Below the pieces are notes generated by a model. It was not told the origin of the DNA. It searched no databases and worked only from the letters and a program-made list of their open reading frames with translations. Shown in pieces: positions 16,573 to 25,620 of a stretch of DNA of 64,000 nucleotides. Both the position numbers and the translations under genes were made by a program. Location: NCBI RefSeq assembly GCF_007993795.1, contig NZ_CP042476.1:1240001-1304000 (forward strand), in the 5' to 3' direction. Position 1 is the stretch's first letter. The number at the start of each line of letters is the position of its first letter. Source of the DNA: Antarcticibacterium arcticum (lineage in GTDB: Bacteria; Bacteroidota; Bacteroidia; Flavobacteriales; Flavobacteriaceae).

Positions 16573-17019
16573 ATGAAAAACGAAAATCAAAATTTCAGGT
16601 ATATCGAATGGAAAAGTCCTGAAGAAATGCATTTTTCCAGTTTGCAATGGACTTCTGAATTAAAATTTATAAGGGATGAACATAAATTCCTGGAAGACAT
16701 GCTCAGAGAGTACACCCTACCCATAATTGAGTCACAGCATCTTGTTGAGACCAAGGAAATGATCATACGCTTAAGTGATTCAGAAAAAAAAGAAGAACAA
16801 TTGCTCAAAGAAGTAATAAAACATTATAACGCCCTGGAAATTATGGTAGATGGGATAGACCAACCCGGTGAGGAAAAAAAGTACCGCGATGAGCATAGAA
16901 AACTATTAAAAGAAATGAATGCTTATACAAGGGATTACAGGATTTTAAAAAAGGCAATTTTTGCCACTGTGTCTGATGTTTTAAAACACCAGAAACAAAA
17001 AAGGTTATTGAAGCAGTAA
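16573..17019 (+). CDS. Helical hypothetical protein (148 aa)
   Basis: This protein of 148 residues has no signal peptide or membrane segment and is predicted by eye to be mostly helix with high Lys/Glu content. Spaced His and Glu residues (DEHKFLEDML, KHYNALEIM, DEHRKLLKEM) recall four-helix hemerythrin-like bundles, but the metal pattern is not complete enough to claim that. I chose the ATG at 16573, where the conserved-looking part begins; an upstream in-frame ATG at 16495 adds an unlikely Pro-rich stretch. It lies 21 bases before the phosphoribosyltransferase and is probably in the same operon. Confidence 0.6.
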   Translation: MKNENQNFRYIEWKSPEEMHFSSLQWTSELKFIRDEHKFLEDMLREYTLPIIESQHLVETKEMIIRLSDSEKKEEQLLKEVIKHYNALEIMVDGIDQPGEEKKYRDEHRKLLKEMNAYTRDYRILKKAIFATVSDVLKHQKQKRLLKQ

Positions 17020-17040
17020 TTTATAATTACTACAAAACGA

Positions 17041-17670
17041 ATGTTTAAGGATCGAAATGATGCCGGACACCAATTGGCAAAAAGACTTTTGAAATTCAAA
17101 GGTGAGGATATCCTGGTTTTGGGAATACCCCGTGGTGGAATACCTGTAGCTGAAATTGTTGCAAAATATTTGAAGGCACCTCTCAACGTTGCACTTAGTA
17201 AGAAAATAGGCCATCCCTTTAATAAGGAATATGCCATTGGAGCGGTGAGTTTGGAGAATTCTATTATAGATCCAAATGAGATTACACCTTCAGGTTATAT
17301 TGCGCAGGAAACAGCTCATATAAGGGAAATTCTGGGATTACGCTACCGGCAGTACTATAAAAATGTGAGCGTACATGGTATTAAAAATAAGACGGTTATA
17401 ATTATTGATGACGGAATTGCTACAGGAAACACAATGGCCCTAACCGTAGAATTGGTGGCCAAACAGCATTCTAATTCAATTATTGTAGCGGTACCTGTGG
17501 CCCCTGCAGGTACAATAAAAAAATTAAGAGACCTGGAAAAGATCCGGGAAGTGGTGTGCCTGGAAACACCAAAAAATTTCAGGGCAGTAGGCCAGTTTTA
17601 TGAAGATTTTGAGGCAGTGACTGACTCTAAAGCAATTAGCATACTTGAACAAGCAAACTCTAATCAATAG
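17041..17670 (+). CDS. Phosphoribosyltransferase-domain protein
   Basis: This 209-residue protein has the type I PRTase fold with its PRPP-binding loop VIIIDDGIATGNT (119-131) and an early LGIPRGGIPVA loop (27-37). The family of free-standing PRTase proteins with PRGG near the N-terminus is common beside stress genes and has an unknown substrate; hydrolase activity towards nucleotides or phosphates has been suggested for relatives. It lies between the helical protein and the SDR gene (14 bases to the SDR start), so it is likely co-transcribed with them. Confidence 0.85.
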   Translation: MFKDRNDAGHQLAKRLLKFKGEDILVLGIPRGGIPVAEIVAKYLKAPLNVALSKKIGHPFNKEYAIGAVSLENSIIDPNEITPSGYIAQETAHIREILGLRYRQYYKNVSVHGIKNKTVIIIDDGIATGNTMALTVELVAKQHSNSIIVAVPVAPAGTIKKLRDLEKIREVVCLETPKNFRAVGQFYEDFEAVTDSKAISILEQANSNQ

Positions 17671-17684
17671 TAATCTCATCAATA

Positions 17685-18446
17685 ATGAAAAAATTAAAAG
17701 ATAAAGTAGCAATAATAACTGGCGGGGCACAAGGTATTGGCCTTGCCACCGCAAAACTCTTTTTGCAGGAAGGAGCCTGTGTAATGCTGGTAGATATTGT
17801 GGAACCCGAATTAATAAAAGCCGTTAAAGAACTTAACAGCGGAAATGTTTCTTATTGTATTGCCGATGTGTCACAGGCAAACGAGGTGCGCGAATACGTA
17901 AATAAAACCCTTGAAACTTATGGCAAAGTCGATATTTTTTTTAACAATGCGGGCATAGAAGGAAAAGTAAAACCCATTATAGATTATCCCGAAGAAACCT
18001 TTGACAGGATAATAGGTGTAAATCTAAAAGGGGTTTGGTTGGGATGCCAATATGGTATTCCAAATATGAATAATGGAGGTAGCGTTATAATTACATCATC
18101 TGTGGCAGGACTTAAAGGTTTTAAAGGCCTTGGGGCCTATGTAGCCAGCAAACACGCATGTGTGGGTATTATGCGTACCGCTGCCCTTGAATGTGCTGAA
18201 AGAAAGATTAGGGTAAACAGTGTTCATCCCGGACCTGTAAATAACCGCATGATGCGATCAATAGAAAAGGAAATGTCTGTTAATAATCCGGAAGAAGTGC
18301 AAAAAGGTTTTGAGGCAACAATTCCCTTTGGACGCTATGCCGAATCTGAAGAAGTTGCCCAACTGGTTTTATTTTTAGCCGGTGATGACAGTAGTTATTT
18401 AACGGGAACCATTCAAATCATAGATGGTGGAATGCATTTAAGCTAA
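17685..18446 (+). CDS. SDR family NAD(P)-dependent oxidoreductase
   Basis: This 253-residue classical short-chain dehydrogenase shows the cofactor motif TGGAQGIG (12-19), NNAG (87-90), the active-site Ser around 138-139 and YVASK (Tyr152, Lys156). Asp37 at the end of strand 2 (MLVDI) points to NAD(H) rather than NADP(H). The C-terminal LTGTIQIIDGGM is the usual end of the family. The substrate cannot be told from sequence; glucose or alcohol dehydrogenase labels would be guesses. It is the last gene of the rightward operon and is convergent with ppsA across a bidirectional terminator. Confidence 0.9.
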   Translation: MKKLKDKVAIITGGAQGIGLATAKLFLQEGACVMLVDIVEPELIKAVKELNSGNVSYCIADVSQANEVREYVNKTLETYGKVDIFFNNAGIEGKVKPIIDYPEETFDRIIGVNLKGVWLGCQYGIPNMNNGGSVIITSSVAGLKGFKGLGAYVASKHACVGIMRTAALECAERKIRVNSVHPGPVNNRMMRSIEKEMSVNNPEEVQKGFEATIPFGRYAESEEVAQLVLFLAGDDSSYLTGTIQIIDGGMHLS

Positions 18447-18451
18447 ATGGA

Positions 18452-18484
18452 AACAGAGGTGAGAAACAGGTTTTCACCTCTGTT
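18452..18484. terminator. Bidirectional terminator between SDR gene and ppsA
   Basis: AACAGAGGTGA (18452-18462) pairs perfectly with TCACCTCTGTT (18474-18484), with T-rich sequence after it on the plus strand. It separates the convergent SDR and ppsA genes. Confidence 0.75.
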
Positions 18485-18505
18485 ATTTTAATTTCATTAA
18501 TAAGG

Positions 18506-20883
18506 CTACATTTCTTTTTCAGCTTCAGCTATATTAATATTATCTATTCCTTTTAATAAAGCATCGGGGTTAAAAGAAATACTATCTATTCCTTCATTTA
18601 CCAGGAACGAGGCAAACTCCGGAAAATCACTGGGAGCCTGCCCACATAAACCAATTTTTATTCCTGCATTATTTGCCTTTTTAATAGCCATTGCGATCAT
18701 AGATTTCGCGGCATTGTCATTTTCATCAAAGTGAGAGGCCATAAGCTCTGAATCCCTGTCAATTCCCAGGGTAAGTTGGGTAAGGTCATTGGATCCTATT
18801 GAAAATCCATCAAAGAGGCTGGCAAATTCTTCAGCCAGGATCACATTGCTGGGAATTTCCACCATCATATAGATCTCCAGCCCATTTTCCTTTTGAGCCA
18901 GCCCATTCTTTTTCATTATTTCAATTACTTTTTCACCTTCGTCAAGGGTACGGCAAAATGGGATCATTACCTTCACATTGGTAAGTCCCATGTCATCCCG
19001 AACTTTTTTTATCGCCTTACATTCAAGGGCAAAACCTTCCCTATAAAGCTCATTATAATACCTGGCCGCCCCCGAAACCCTAACATAGGATTTTCCTCTT
19101 TGGGTTCAAACTGGGTTCCTCCCAAGAGGTTAGCATATTCATTGGTCTTAAAATCACTCATTCTCACTATTACCTCTTTTGGATAAAATGCCGAGGCTAT
19201 AACTGCAATTCCCTGGGACAGCTCATCTATAAAGTAATCTTCTTTTTGAGCGTAATTTCGCGTAAGTACTGCAATTTCTTTTTTAACCTCCAGGTCTTTA
19301 ATTTGATCAAAATTTACAAGGGCCATGGGATGAATTTTGATCATATGGGTTATTATAAATTCCATTCTCAACAATCCTACCCCGTTATTTGGAAACAGCG
19401 AAAGCTGAAATGCCCTTTCAGGATCTGAGAGGATGAATTTTACTTCGGTTTTGGGAAGTTTTATTGCAGAGAAATCAATTCTTTTTTCATCAAACTCCAG
19501 CGCACCTTTGTAAACAAACCCCGTTTTTCCTTCGGCACAGGAAACGGTAATAATTTCGCCATCCCTGATTTTTAAGGTTGCATCATTTGTTCCCACAATG
19601 GCCGGAACGCCCAGTTCCCGTGCTACTATCGCAGCATGACTGGTACGCCCACCCCGGTTTGTGACAACCCCGGCGGTCATTTTAAGCAATGGGTCCCAGT
19701 CGGGGCTGGTAGTATTGGTAACAAGAATATCTCCCGGTTTTAACAGGTGTGAATCTTTGGGTGATCCTAATATCCTTGCAGGGCCTACAGCTATTTTGGA
19801 TCCAATGGCATTTCCGGCTGCAAGCAGTTCGCCGGTTTTCTTTAAATTATATTCAATAAAAACATTTTGTTCTGCAGTGTGGTGCACTGTTTCAGGCCTG
19901 GCCTGGGTGATAAACAATTCATTGGAAATCCCGTTTTTTGCCCATTCTATATCCATGGGTTTACCATAATGTTTTTCAATAGCGAGCGCCCAGTGAGCCA
20001 GGGTAAGAATTTCTTCATCGGGCAACACATATTTATTTTGTTTGGAAATTTCAGTATCAATATTTGTGGTAGAGGCATGACCATGAGATTCGGCATAGAT
20101 CATAGTTTTTTCTTTACTTCCCAATCTTTTTTGAATAATGGCATTTTTACCTTGTTCAAGGGTAGGTTTGAAAATATAGAATTCATCGGGATTTACAGAT
20201 CCCTGAACAATGTTTTCCCCCAGGCCGTATACCCCGGAGAGTTGTATCAGGTCTTTAAATCCCGACTCAGGCTCCAGGGTAAAACCTATCCCGGAACAGG
20301 CCCTGTCACTTCGTACCATTTTTTGAACCCCTACAGAAAGGGCAATTTCATCATGCTTAAACCCCTTATCTTCCCTGTATTTAATTGCCCTGTTCGTGTA
20401 AAGAGAGGCAAAACATTCCAATACAGCCGTAAGTAAGGCATCTTCTCCAATAATATTTAGATAGGTGTCATGCTGCCCCGCAAAACTGGCATCTGGCAAA
20501 TCTTCAGCGGTAGCGCTACTGCGTACGGCCACTTCTATGTCTTCGTTTCCTCCCAAGTCACGGTAAGCCTGTATGATCTCTTCTGAAAATCTTTGAGATA
20601 ACTGAGAATCCATGATCAATTTCCTTGCATTGGAACCAATCTCGTTAAGATTGGAAAAATTTTTCCGGTCTAATTTTGTAATAAGTTCCCTCAAACCCTG
20701 TTCTATCTCATTTTCCTTCAGAAATAACCAAAAAGCATTGGCGGTGGTTGCAAATCCATCTGGCACCCTCACTCCTTCCTTAGATAATTCATTGAACATT
20801 TCTCCCAGGGAAGAATTTTTCCCACCTACCACCGGAAGATCTGCTATACCTATTTCTTTAAATTTTTTAATTAAAACTGTCAT
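18506..20883 (-). pseudogene. ppsA: Phosphoenolpyruvate synthase with a one-base frameshift
   Basis: Two frames together give a full PEP synthase. The 5' part (20883-19009) has the ATP-grasp domain and the phospho-histidine domain with GGRTSHAAIVAREL. The 3' part (stop at 18506) has the rest of the TIM barrel with the catalytic Cys in GLCGQAPSD. The frame breaks at a run of five C (19069-19073). Adding one base there restores FRGAARYYNELYREGFALECKAI and joins both parts into about 792 residues, the length of E. coli PpsA. So either a real mutation or a sequencing error in a homopolymer. Intact, it would make PEP from pyruvate and ATP for gluconeogenesis. It follows the membrane protein gene by 17 bases. 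Confidence 0.88.
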
Positions 20884-20900
20884 TTTAAAAGAGTTTTATT

Positions 20901-21308
20901 TTAATAAAGCAAAATGGAATACCCAATATTTAAAAGGTACAGGCCTGCTAAAAAAAGAATTACATAGATAACCTGCACAAACTTGATATTAATTGATTCC
21001 AGTTTCCTGGATGAGGGATCTGGAAAAATAAAAAGGGCAAGTCCCAGGAAGAGAGATGTCCAGCCAATGGCAGTTATAATAAATTTCCAGCCAGGTTCCC
21101 ATATATTATGTAAAAGGAGGGAGACCAATCCAAGTATTATAGCCAGAAAGGCCGTAATAATAAGGAATTTTTGATCCCTTAGATCAGCAAAAATTTGTCT
21201 GATCCTTATAGGGTTAAAGGTTAAAATGATAAAAAAAATAATTAGATACCAACCCCAGAACCTGGCTAAAAATATAGAAATGTCCACTTTATAAAGTTTT
21301 GATTGCAT
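20901..21308 (-). CDS. Small four-helix membrane protein (135 aa)
   Basis: This 135-residue protein has four hydrophobic helices (about 10-30, 47-65, 73-92 and 111-131) and no recognisable family. It ends 17 bases before the ppsA start on the same strand, so the two are likely one transcript. An ATGATAATTGTCAT near-palindrome lies 30 bases upstream of its start. Function unknown. Confidence 0.65.
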   Translation of the reverse strand: MQSKLYKVDISIFLARFWGWYLIIFFIILTFNPIRIRQIFADLRDQKFLIITAFLAIILGLVSLLLHNIWEPGWKFIITAIGWTSLFLGLALFIFPDPSSRKLESINIKFVQVIYVILFLAGLYLLNIGYSILLY

Positions 21309-21338
21309 ACAAGTTAGTCCAAACAGGATGTTTTAAAT

Positions 21339-21352
21339 ATGATAATTGTCAT
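21339..21352. promoter_or_regulatory. Crp/Fnr-like near-palindrome ATGATAATTGTCAT
   Basis: The half-sites ATGATA and TGTCAT match as inverted copies at 5 of 6 positions. The site lies between the membrane protein gene that precedes ppsA (start 21308, leftward) and the Pro/Glu-rich gene (21422, rightward). It resembles the perfect dyad at 21721-21734 and may be a shared operator. Confidence 0.4.
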
Positions 21353-21421
21353 TAGCCGGGAAAGATTTTTTTAAGAAATTGGAATTACAACAACCTGGAT
21401 TTTTCAGATTAAAAAATTATA

Positions 21422-21643
21422 ATGAAAAGCAATTTATTTCTCAGCACGGCGGCCGGTGCTCCTAAGGAGCCTAATGGTGCGCCCAAAGAACCGGAATTTC
21501 CTCCTGAAGAAGAACCTTACTTACCACCAACAGAACCACCTACAATTGTTCCTCCGGAAGAAGATCCTGTATACCCACCGGATATACCTGAACCCGGTGA
21601 GCCCGAAGTCCCCTATGATCCAGAAGAACCGGAATGGGACTAA
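21422..21643 (+). CDS. Pro/Glu-rich tiny protein (73 aa)
   Basis: The 73 residues are dominated by Pro, Glu and Asp after a short start MKSNLFLS. GAPKEP occurs twice, followed by PPEEEPYLPP-type and PEEP-type segments. Such a chain is acidic and probably disordered. There is no signal peptide or membrane helix. The frame has clean start and stop codons and codon use consistent with coding, but a protein of such composition could also be a chance frame. It lies between two Crp/Fnr-like palindromes. Function unknown. Confidence 0.5.
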   Translation: MKSNLFLSTAAGAPKEPNGAPKEPEFPPEEEPYLPPTEPPTIVPPEEDPVYPPDIPEPGEPEVPYDPEEPEWD

Positions 21644-21720
21644 AGATGATTTCCAGAAATATAAGGTGAAAAAACAGCGGGTATTTTGCCGAATGAGGGT
21701 TAAAATTCGAATTCAGTTCA

Positions 21721-21791
21721 ATGACATTTGTCATCATTACGAAGATCAAAAAACATTAACTTCAAGGTTATAAGTCATTGATTTTTAATCA
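21721..21791. promoter_or_regulatory. Palindromes upstream of the Crp/Fnr-family gene
   Basis: ATGACA-TT-TGTCAT (21721-21734) is a perfect dyad of 6-base arms. TGATT-TTT-AATCA (21779-21791) follows 44 bases on, just before the start at 21808. Both have Crp/Fnr-type half-site character, so autoregulation is possible. Confidence 0.45.
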
Positions 21792-21807
21792 TTCATTATA
21801 TAAAGTA

Positions 21808-22476
21808 ATGTTACAGGACAATCTACAACCAGCTGATCTTCCCTTCCAGATCCCTCAACCCGTATTGGAAAAACTTGACGTGCTCTTTTTTAAAAAAGGA
21901 CAACTTATCTTTTCTGAAGGCAGTACGCCCCTGGGGGCATTTCTTTTACAAAAAGGAAAGGTCAAAATCTCCAAGACTGCAAGCCAGGGAAAGGAACAGA
22001 TCATGAGAATAGTTTCACAAAGGGAATTTTTAAGTAATTCTGATCTCTTTACATATTCTAAATACAGTACTTCTGCAAAAGCACTGGAGGATTCTTATTT
22101 ACTGTTCATTTCGAGAGAGGAATTTTGGACCCTGCTTAGGGATCAAAATTATCTGTTTGAAAAGCTATTGCACCAAATGTGTGTAGATATAAAACAGGTA
22201 GAGAGGAAAATAGCTGACCTGGCGTATAAACCTGTACGGGGAAGACTCGCAGAAGCCATCCTGGACCTGGATAAAAAATTCAATACCCTTAACAACGGGT
22301 ATCATTCAGTTCTCATAACCCGGGCAGATCTTGCTGGTTATGTGGGAACAGTCAAGGAAACCGTAAACCGGTTATTATCTGAATTCCGCAAGGAGCACCT
22401 TATTTCCACAACCGGAACAAAGATCAATTTAATTGACCTGGAAGGACTAAATAAAATTTGTAAAATGTATAATTAA
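21808..22476 (+). CDS. Crp/Fnr family transcriptional regulator
   Basis: This 222-residue regulator has a cNMP-binding-type barrel (about 20-130) and a Crp-type HTH (about 150-215; VLITRADLAGYVGTVKETVNRLLSEF). The only Cys is in the dimer helix region, so the Fe-S cluster of classical FNR is absent. It may sense another small molecule or haem. I chose ATG 21808, because the frame upstream of it (TTG 21778) adds only ten unrelated residues. It is transcribed alone and followed by a terminator. Palindromes just upstream suggest autoregulation. It is a good candidate to control the stress and metabolic genes around it. Confidence 0.9.
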   Translation: MLQDNLQPADLPFQIPQPVLEKLDVLFFKKGQLIFSEGSTPLGAFLLQKGKVKISKTASQGKEQIMRIVSQREFLSNSDLFTYSKYSTSAKALEDSYLLFISREEFWTLLRDQNYLFEKLLHQMCVDIKQVERKIADLAYKPVRGRLAEAILDLDKKFNTLNNGYHSVLITRADLAGYVGTVKETVNRLLSEFRKEHLISTTGTKINLIDLEGLNKICKMYN

Positions 22477-22481
22477 AGCAA

Positions 22482-22527
22482 AAGCGGGGAATCTTTCCAA
22501 GAAAAATTTCCCGCTTCATTTTTTATC
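22482..22527 (+). terminator. Terminator after the Crp/Fnr-family gene
   Basis: AAGCGGG (22482-22488) pairs with CCCGCTT (22510-22516), followed by a T-rich run. Confidence 0.55.
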
Positions 22528-23022
22528 CCCCCAAAAAGAAAACTTTAAGAACGGAGATATAAAACGTCAGATCTACGTTATTCTGGCTTCTTCACCAAAA
22601 TCAACATTCTCAGAATTTAACTGCTATGCGCCTTTACAATCCCATCTTTAGTTCTAAAATAAAAGAATTTCAAGTGAAAAGCTACATTTTAGTTTGACCT
22701 CTAAAGGCCAGCCTTTTATCTTTAATCTGATATTATAAATCTATTAAATTCCAACAAGAAAAAGAGTAACATTAGTCCTTGGGGAAAATGACTTTTATTA
22801 CTCATAGTAGTGCTTCGAAATTAAAATTCAAATCCTCACTTCCCTCATAGAAGTTCTGCGGAAAAAATTTAAGATTTTGACAAACTTATACTATTCCATT
22901 ATGGCTTTTTAAAATTCAGAGTAACAAATATCACCTTTTTTTTAAGAGTTTAAATTCCTTATAATCAGCCAAATATACTTAACTTAAGATGGCATTAAAG
23001 TAAATTAAAAAACCAGGGGAAA
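22528..23022. other. Long AT-rich gap before the glycosyltransferase gene
   Basis: No open frame, RNA gene or clear promoter is recognised in this stretch of about 500 bases. It is AT-rich and has no strong hairpin. It may carry promoter and leader sequence for the GT4-GH57 pair. Confidence 0.4.
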
Positions 23023-24345
23023 ATGAAGGTGTTAACATTTGGATGGGAGTTCCCTCCTCATATTTCCGGAGGGCTGGGAACGGCATGTTATGGCCTTACC
23101 AAAGCCCTTCAGGAAGAAAATGTCTCTATTATTTTTGTTGTTCCCAGGGTTTTTGGCAATGAAAAAATGGAACTTGTAAATGCTTCATCTATTATTATAA
23201 AAGAGCCCTTACCTACTCCTGCACGCATACGAAGAACAAAGAAAAAAACAGGAAGATTTGAAAAACTACATGTCTCCTCTTCCCTAACCCCCTATTCAGA
23301 AACCGGTATCTGGGATAAACGTGAGAAAATAAAGAATTGGAATTACCGGCTGGATACTGATAAAGTACCGGTGGAGAGAGTTAAGAATAAGGGAATTCGT
23401 TATAGATTCACCGGTACTTACGGGCCATCTCTCCTAAATGAGGTGAAGAGATATGGAGAAGTGGGAGGGGAAATTGCGCGCCAACATAATTTTGATCTCA
23501 TCCACGCTCATGATTGGTTAACGTTTCCGGCAGGAATTGCTGCAAAAAAAAACTCCGGAAAACCCCTTGTGGTTCATGTTCACGCTACGGAATATGACCG
23601 CGCAGGATTAAAAAATATGGACCACCGAATTGTGGCGATCGAAAAAAACGGATTCAACGCGGCAGATCTAATAATGGCGGTAAGTAATTGGACCAGGGAG
23701 ATCCTTACAGAAATTTATGAAATAGATCCCGATAAAATAGTAGTAGTGCATAACGGTATACAGGAGGAAGATAATTCCCCATTTACCGCTATCACCCGTG
23801 TAAGTGAAAACATTGTTACTTTTTTAGGTAGGGTAACCTACCAAAAGGGCCCAAAATATTTTGTCCAGGCTGCTGCCAGGGTTTTGGAGCAGTTCCCTGA
23901 AACCCATTTTATAATTGCGGGTGCCGGGGATCTTTTGCCATCAACAATAGATCAAATTGCACAATTAAAGATCTCCTCCAGGGTACATTGCACAGGGTTT
24001 TTAAAGGGAGAGAAAATCAAGCAAATCTGGTCTGTGAGTGATGTATTTGTAATGCCATCGGTTTCTGAACCTTTTGGTATTGCCCCGCTGGAGGCAATTA
24101 GGGCAGGAGTACCGGTAATCGTCTCAAACCAGTCCGGGGTGGCAGAAGTGTTGGAAAATGTTATTAAGGTTGATTTCTGGGATTCTACTGCGCTGGCCGA
24201 AGCGATCATTCAAATTCTTCAAAACAAAAATTTGGCAAATTCCCTTAGAAAGGAAAGCAAAAAGGAATTGGAACATCTTACCTGGAATATTGCTGCCAGA
24301 AAGATTAAAAATCAATATCATGAAGTATGCACAACCAAACCATAA
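23023..24345 (+). CDS. Glycosyltransferase family 4 / glycogen synthase-like protein
   Basis: This 440-residue protein has two Rossmann domains. The N-terminal domain begins KVLTFGWEFPPHISGGLGTAC, with the glycogen/starch-synthase-like GGLG acceptor loop. The C-terminal domain carries the nucleotide-sugar motif EPFGIAPLEAIRAGVPVI. The family includes starch and glycogen synthases and GT4 enzymes using NDP- or UDP-hexose. It overlaps the GH57 gene by 26 bases, so the pair is translationally coupled and probably builds and trims the same intracellular glucan. The exact donor and product are not determined by sequence. Confidence 0.85.
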   Translation: MKVLTFGWEFPPHISGGLGTACYGLTKALQEENVSIIFVVPRVFGNEKMELVNASSIIIKEPLPTPARIRRTKKKTGRFEKLHVSSSLTPYSETGIWDKREKIKNWNYRLDTDKVPVERVKNKGIRYRFTGTYGPSLLNEVKRYGEVGGEIARQHNFDLIHAHDWLTFPAGIAAKKNSGKPLVVHVHATEYDRAGLKNMDHRIVAIEKNGFNAADLIMAVSNWTREILTEIYEIDPDKIVVVHNGIQEEDNSPFTAITRVSENIVTFLGRVTYQKGPKYFVQAAARVLEQFPETHFIIAGAGDLLPSTIDQIAQLKISSRVHCTGFLKGEKIKQIWSVSDVFVMPSVSEPFGIAPLEAIRAGVPVIVSNQSGVAEVLENVIKVDFWDSTALAEAIIQILQNKNLANSLRKESKKELEHLTWNIAARKIKNQYHEVCTTKP

Positions 24346-25585
24346 ACACACTTACCTTAATTTATACTTTCAGGTACACCAGCCCAGAAGGCTTCGAAAT
24401 TTTGAATTTTTCGATATAGGTACTTCCAGGTCTTATTTTAATGGTGATCTTAACAGGTTCTTAATTAACCGGATAGCCCATAATTGTTATTTACCTGCCA
24501 ACAATATGTTGCTGCAGCTCATTAAGGCAAATCCTGCCATTAAAATAACATTTTCTATTTCAGGTACGGCATTAGACCAGTTTAATTTGTATGCGCCCCA
24601 GGTTATTGAAAGTTTTCGTGAGCTGGCCAAAACCGGTTGTGTAGAGTTCCTGGGCGAAACCTATTACCATTCCCTTTCCTTCCTCATTAATGAAGAGGAA
24701 TTTTGCGACCAGATAAAACAACATTCCAAGAAAATTCGGGAATATTTTGGGATACAACCTTCCATTTTCAGAAATACAGAATTGTTGTACTCGAATTATA
24801 TAGCCAAAATAGTGACAAAGCTGGGTTTTAAAGGAATTTATCTTGAAGGGGTTGAGCGGTTATTTGAGGACCTGGATCAAAATAAATTATTTAAACATCC
24901 TCACTTGCCCATTATCCTCTTTCCAAGAAATTATATTTTAAGTGACGATATTGCCTTTAGATATTCAAACACAAACTGGAGTGAATGGCCTTTAACCGCA
25001 ACAAAATATATTAGTTGGCTTGAGAACCTCACAAACCCCGGAAATTTTATATGTATTGGAATGGATTACGAAACTTTGGGAGAACATCACAGGAAAGAAG
25101 AAGGGATCTTTGCATTTATGGAAGAATTTATTTCCAAAGCCGCTAATAGCTCCGTGATGGAGTTTTTAAACCCAACCCGGGCGATGGAGATCTTACCTGC
25201 CAAATACTCAATTTCCAGCCCAGGTATTACTTCCTGGGCAGATGTTAGAAAGGATAAAACCGCGTGGTTGGGGAATGAATTGCAAAGGGATGCATTTGCT
25301 TCTCTTAAAAAATTAAATCCACTTATTAAAAAGGTCAAAAATCCTGCTTTGATAAGAGACTATAAATACCTTCAAACTTCAGATCATTTCTATTATATGT
25401 CTAAGGAAACAGACGATGATGGCCAGGTGCACCAGTATTTCAGTCATTACAACTCCGCTTATGAAGCTTTTTTGAATTATATGAATGTTCTGGCAGATCT
25501 TGAATGGAGAATAAAACAAGAGATTAAATATTCCGTAAGACGAAACAGAAAGCGTGTTTTGAAAAAAGTAAAAAGGAAATCCTGA
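24320..25585 (+). CDS. Glycoside hydrolase family 57 alpha-amylase/4-alpha-glucanotransferase-like
   Basis: This 421-residue enzyme shows the GH57 conserved regions: HQP (20-22), GETYYHSL (112-119), the nucleophile region FRNTEL with Glu154, and GMDYETLGEHH with the likely general acid Asp249. No signal peptide is present, so it acts in the cytosol. ATG 24320 fits the family start (residue M before KYAQPNHKH); the longer in-frame upstream extension is the shadow of the GT gene. GH57 includes amylases, branching enzymes and transferases, so the activity cannot be fixed. The stop lies inside the stem of the following terminator. Confidence 0.88.
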   Translation: MKYAQPNHKHTYLNLYFQVHQPRRLRNFEFFDIGTSRSYFNGDLNRFLINRIAHNCYLPANNMLLQLIKANPAIKITFSISGTALDQFNLYAPQVIESFRELAKTGCVEFLGETYYHSLSFLINEEEFCDQIKQHSKKIREYFGIQPSIFRNTELLYSNYIAKIVTKLGFKGIYLEGVERLFEDLDQNKLFKHPHLPIILFPRNYILSDDIAFRYSNTNWSEWPLTATKYISWLENLTNPGNFICIGMDYETLGEHHRKEEGIFAFMEEFISKAANSSVMEFLNPTRAMEILPAKYSISSPGITSWADVRKDKTAWLGNELQRDAFASLKKLNPLIKKVKNPALIRDYKYLQTSDHFYYMSKETDDDGQVHQYFSHYNSAYEAFLNYMNVLADLEWRIKQEIKYSVRRNRKRVLKKVKRKS

Positions 25586-25602
25586 GAGGGATTTCCTTTT
25601 TT
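25571..25602 (+). terminator. Terminator overlapping the end of the GH57 gene
   Basis: AAAAGGAAATCC (25571-25582) pairs with GGATTTCCTTTT (25589-25600), followed by T-rich sequence. The stop codon (25583-25585) lies in the loop. Confidence 0.75.
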
Positions 25603-25620
25603 TATTTTATTTAAAAATGT

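Noticed and set aside
24158..24319. Longer GH57 frame starting at 24158
   Set aside because: The extra 54 residues are the shadow of the glycosyltransferase gene; GH57 homology begins at 24320.
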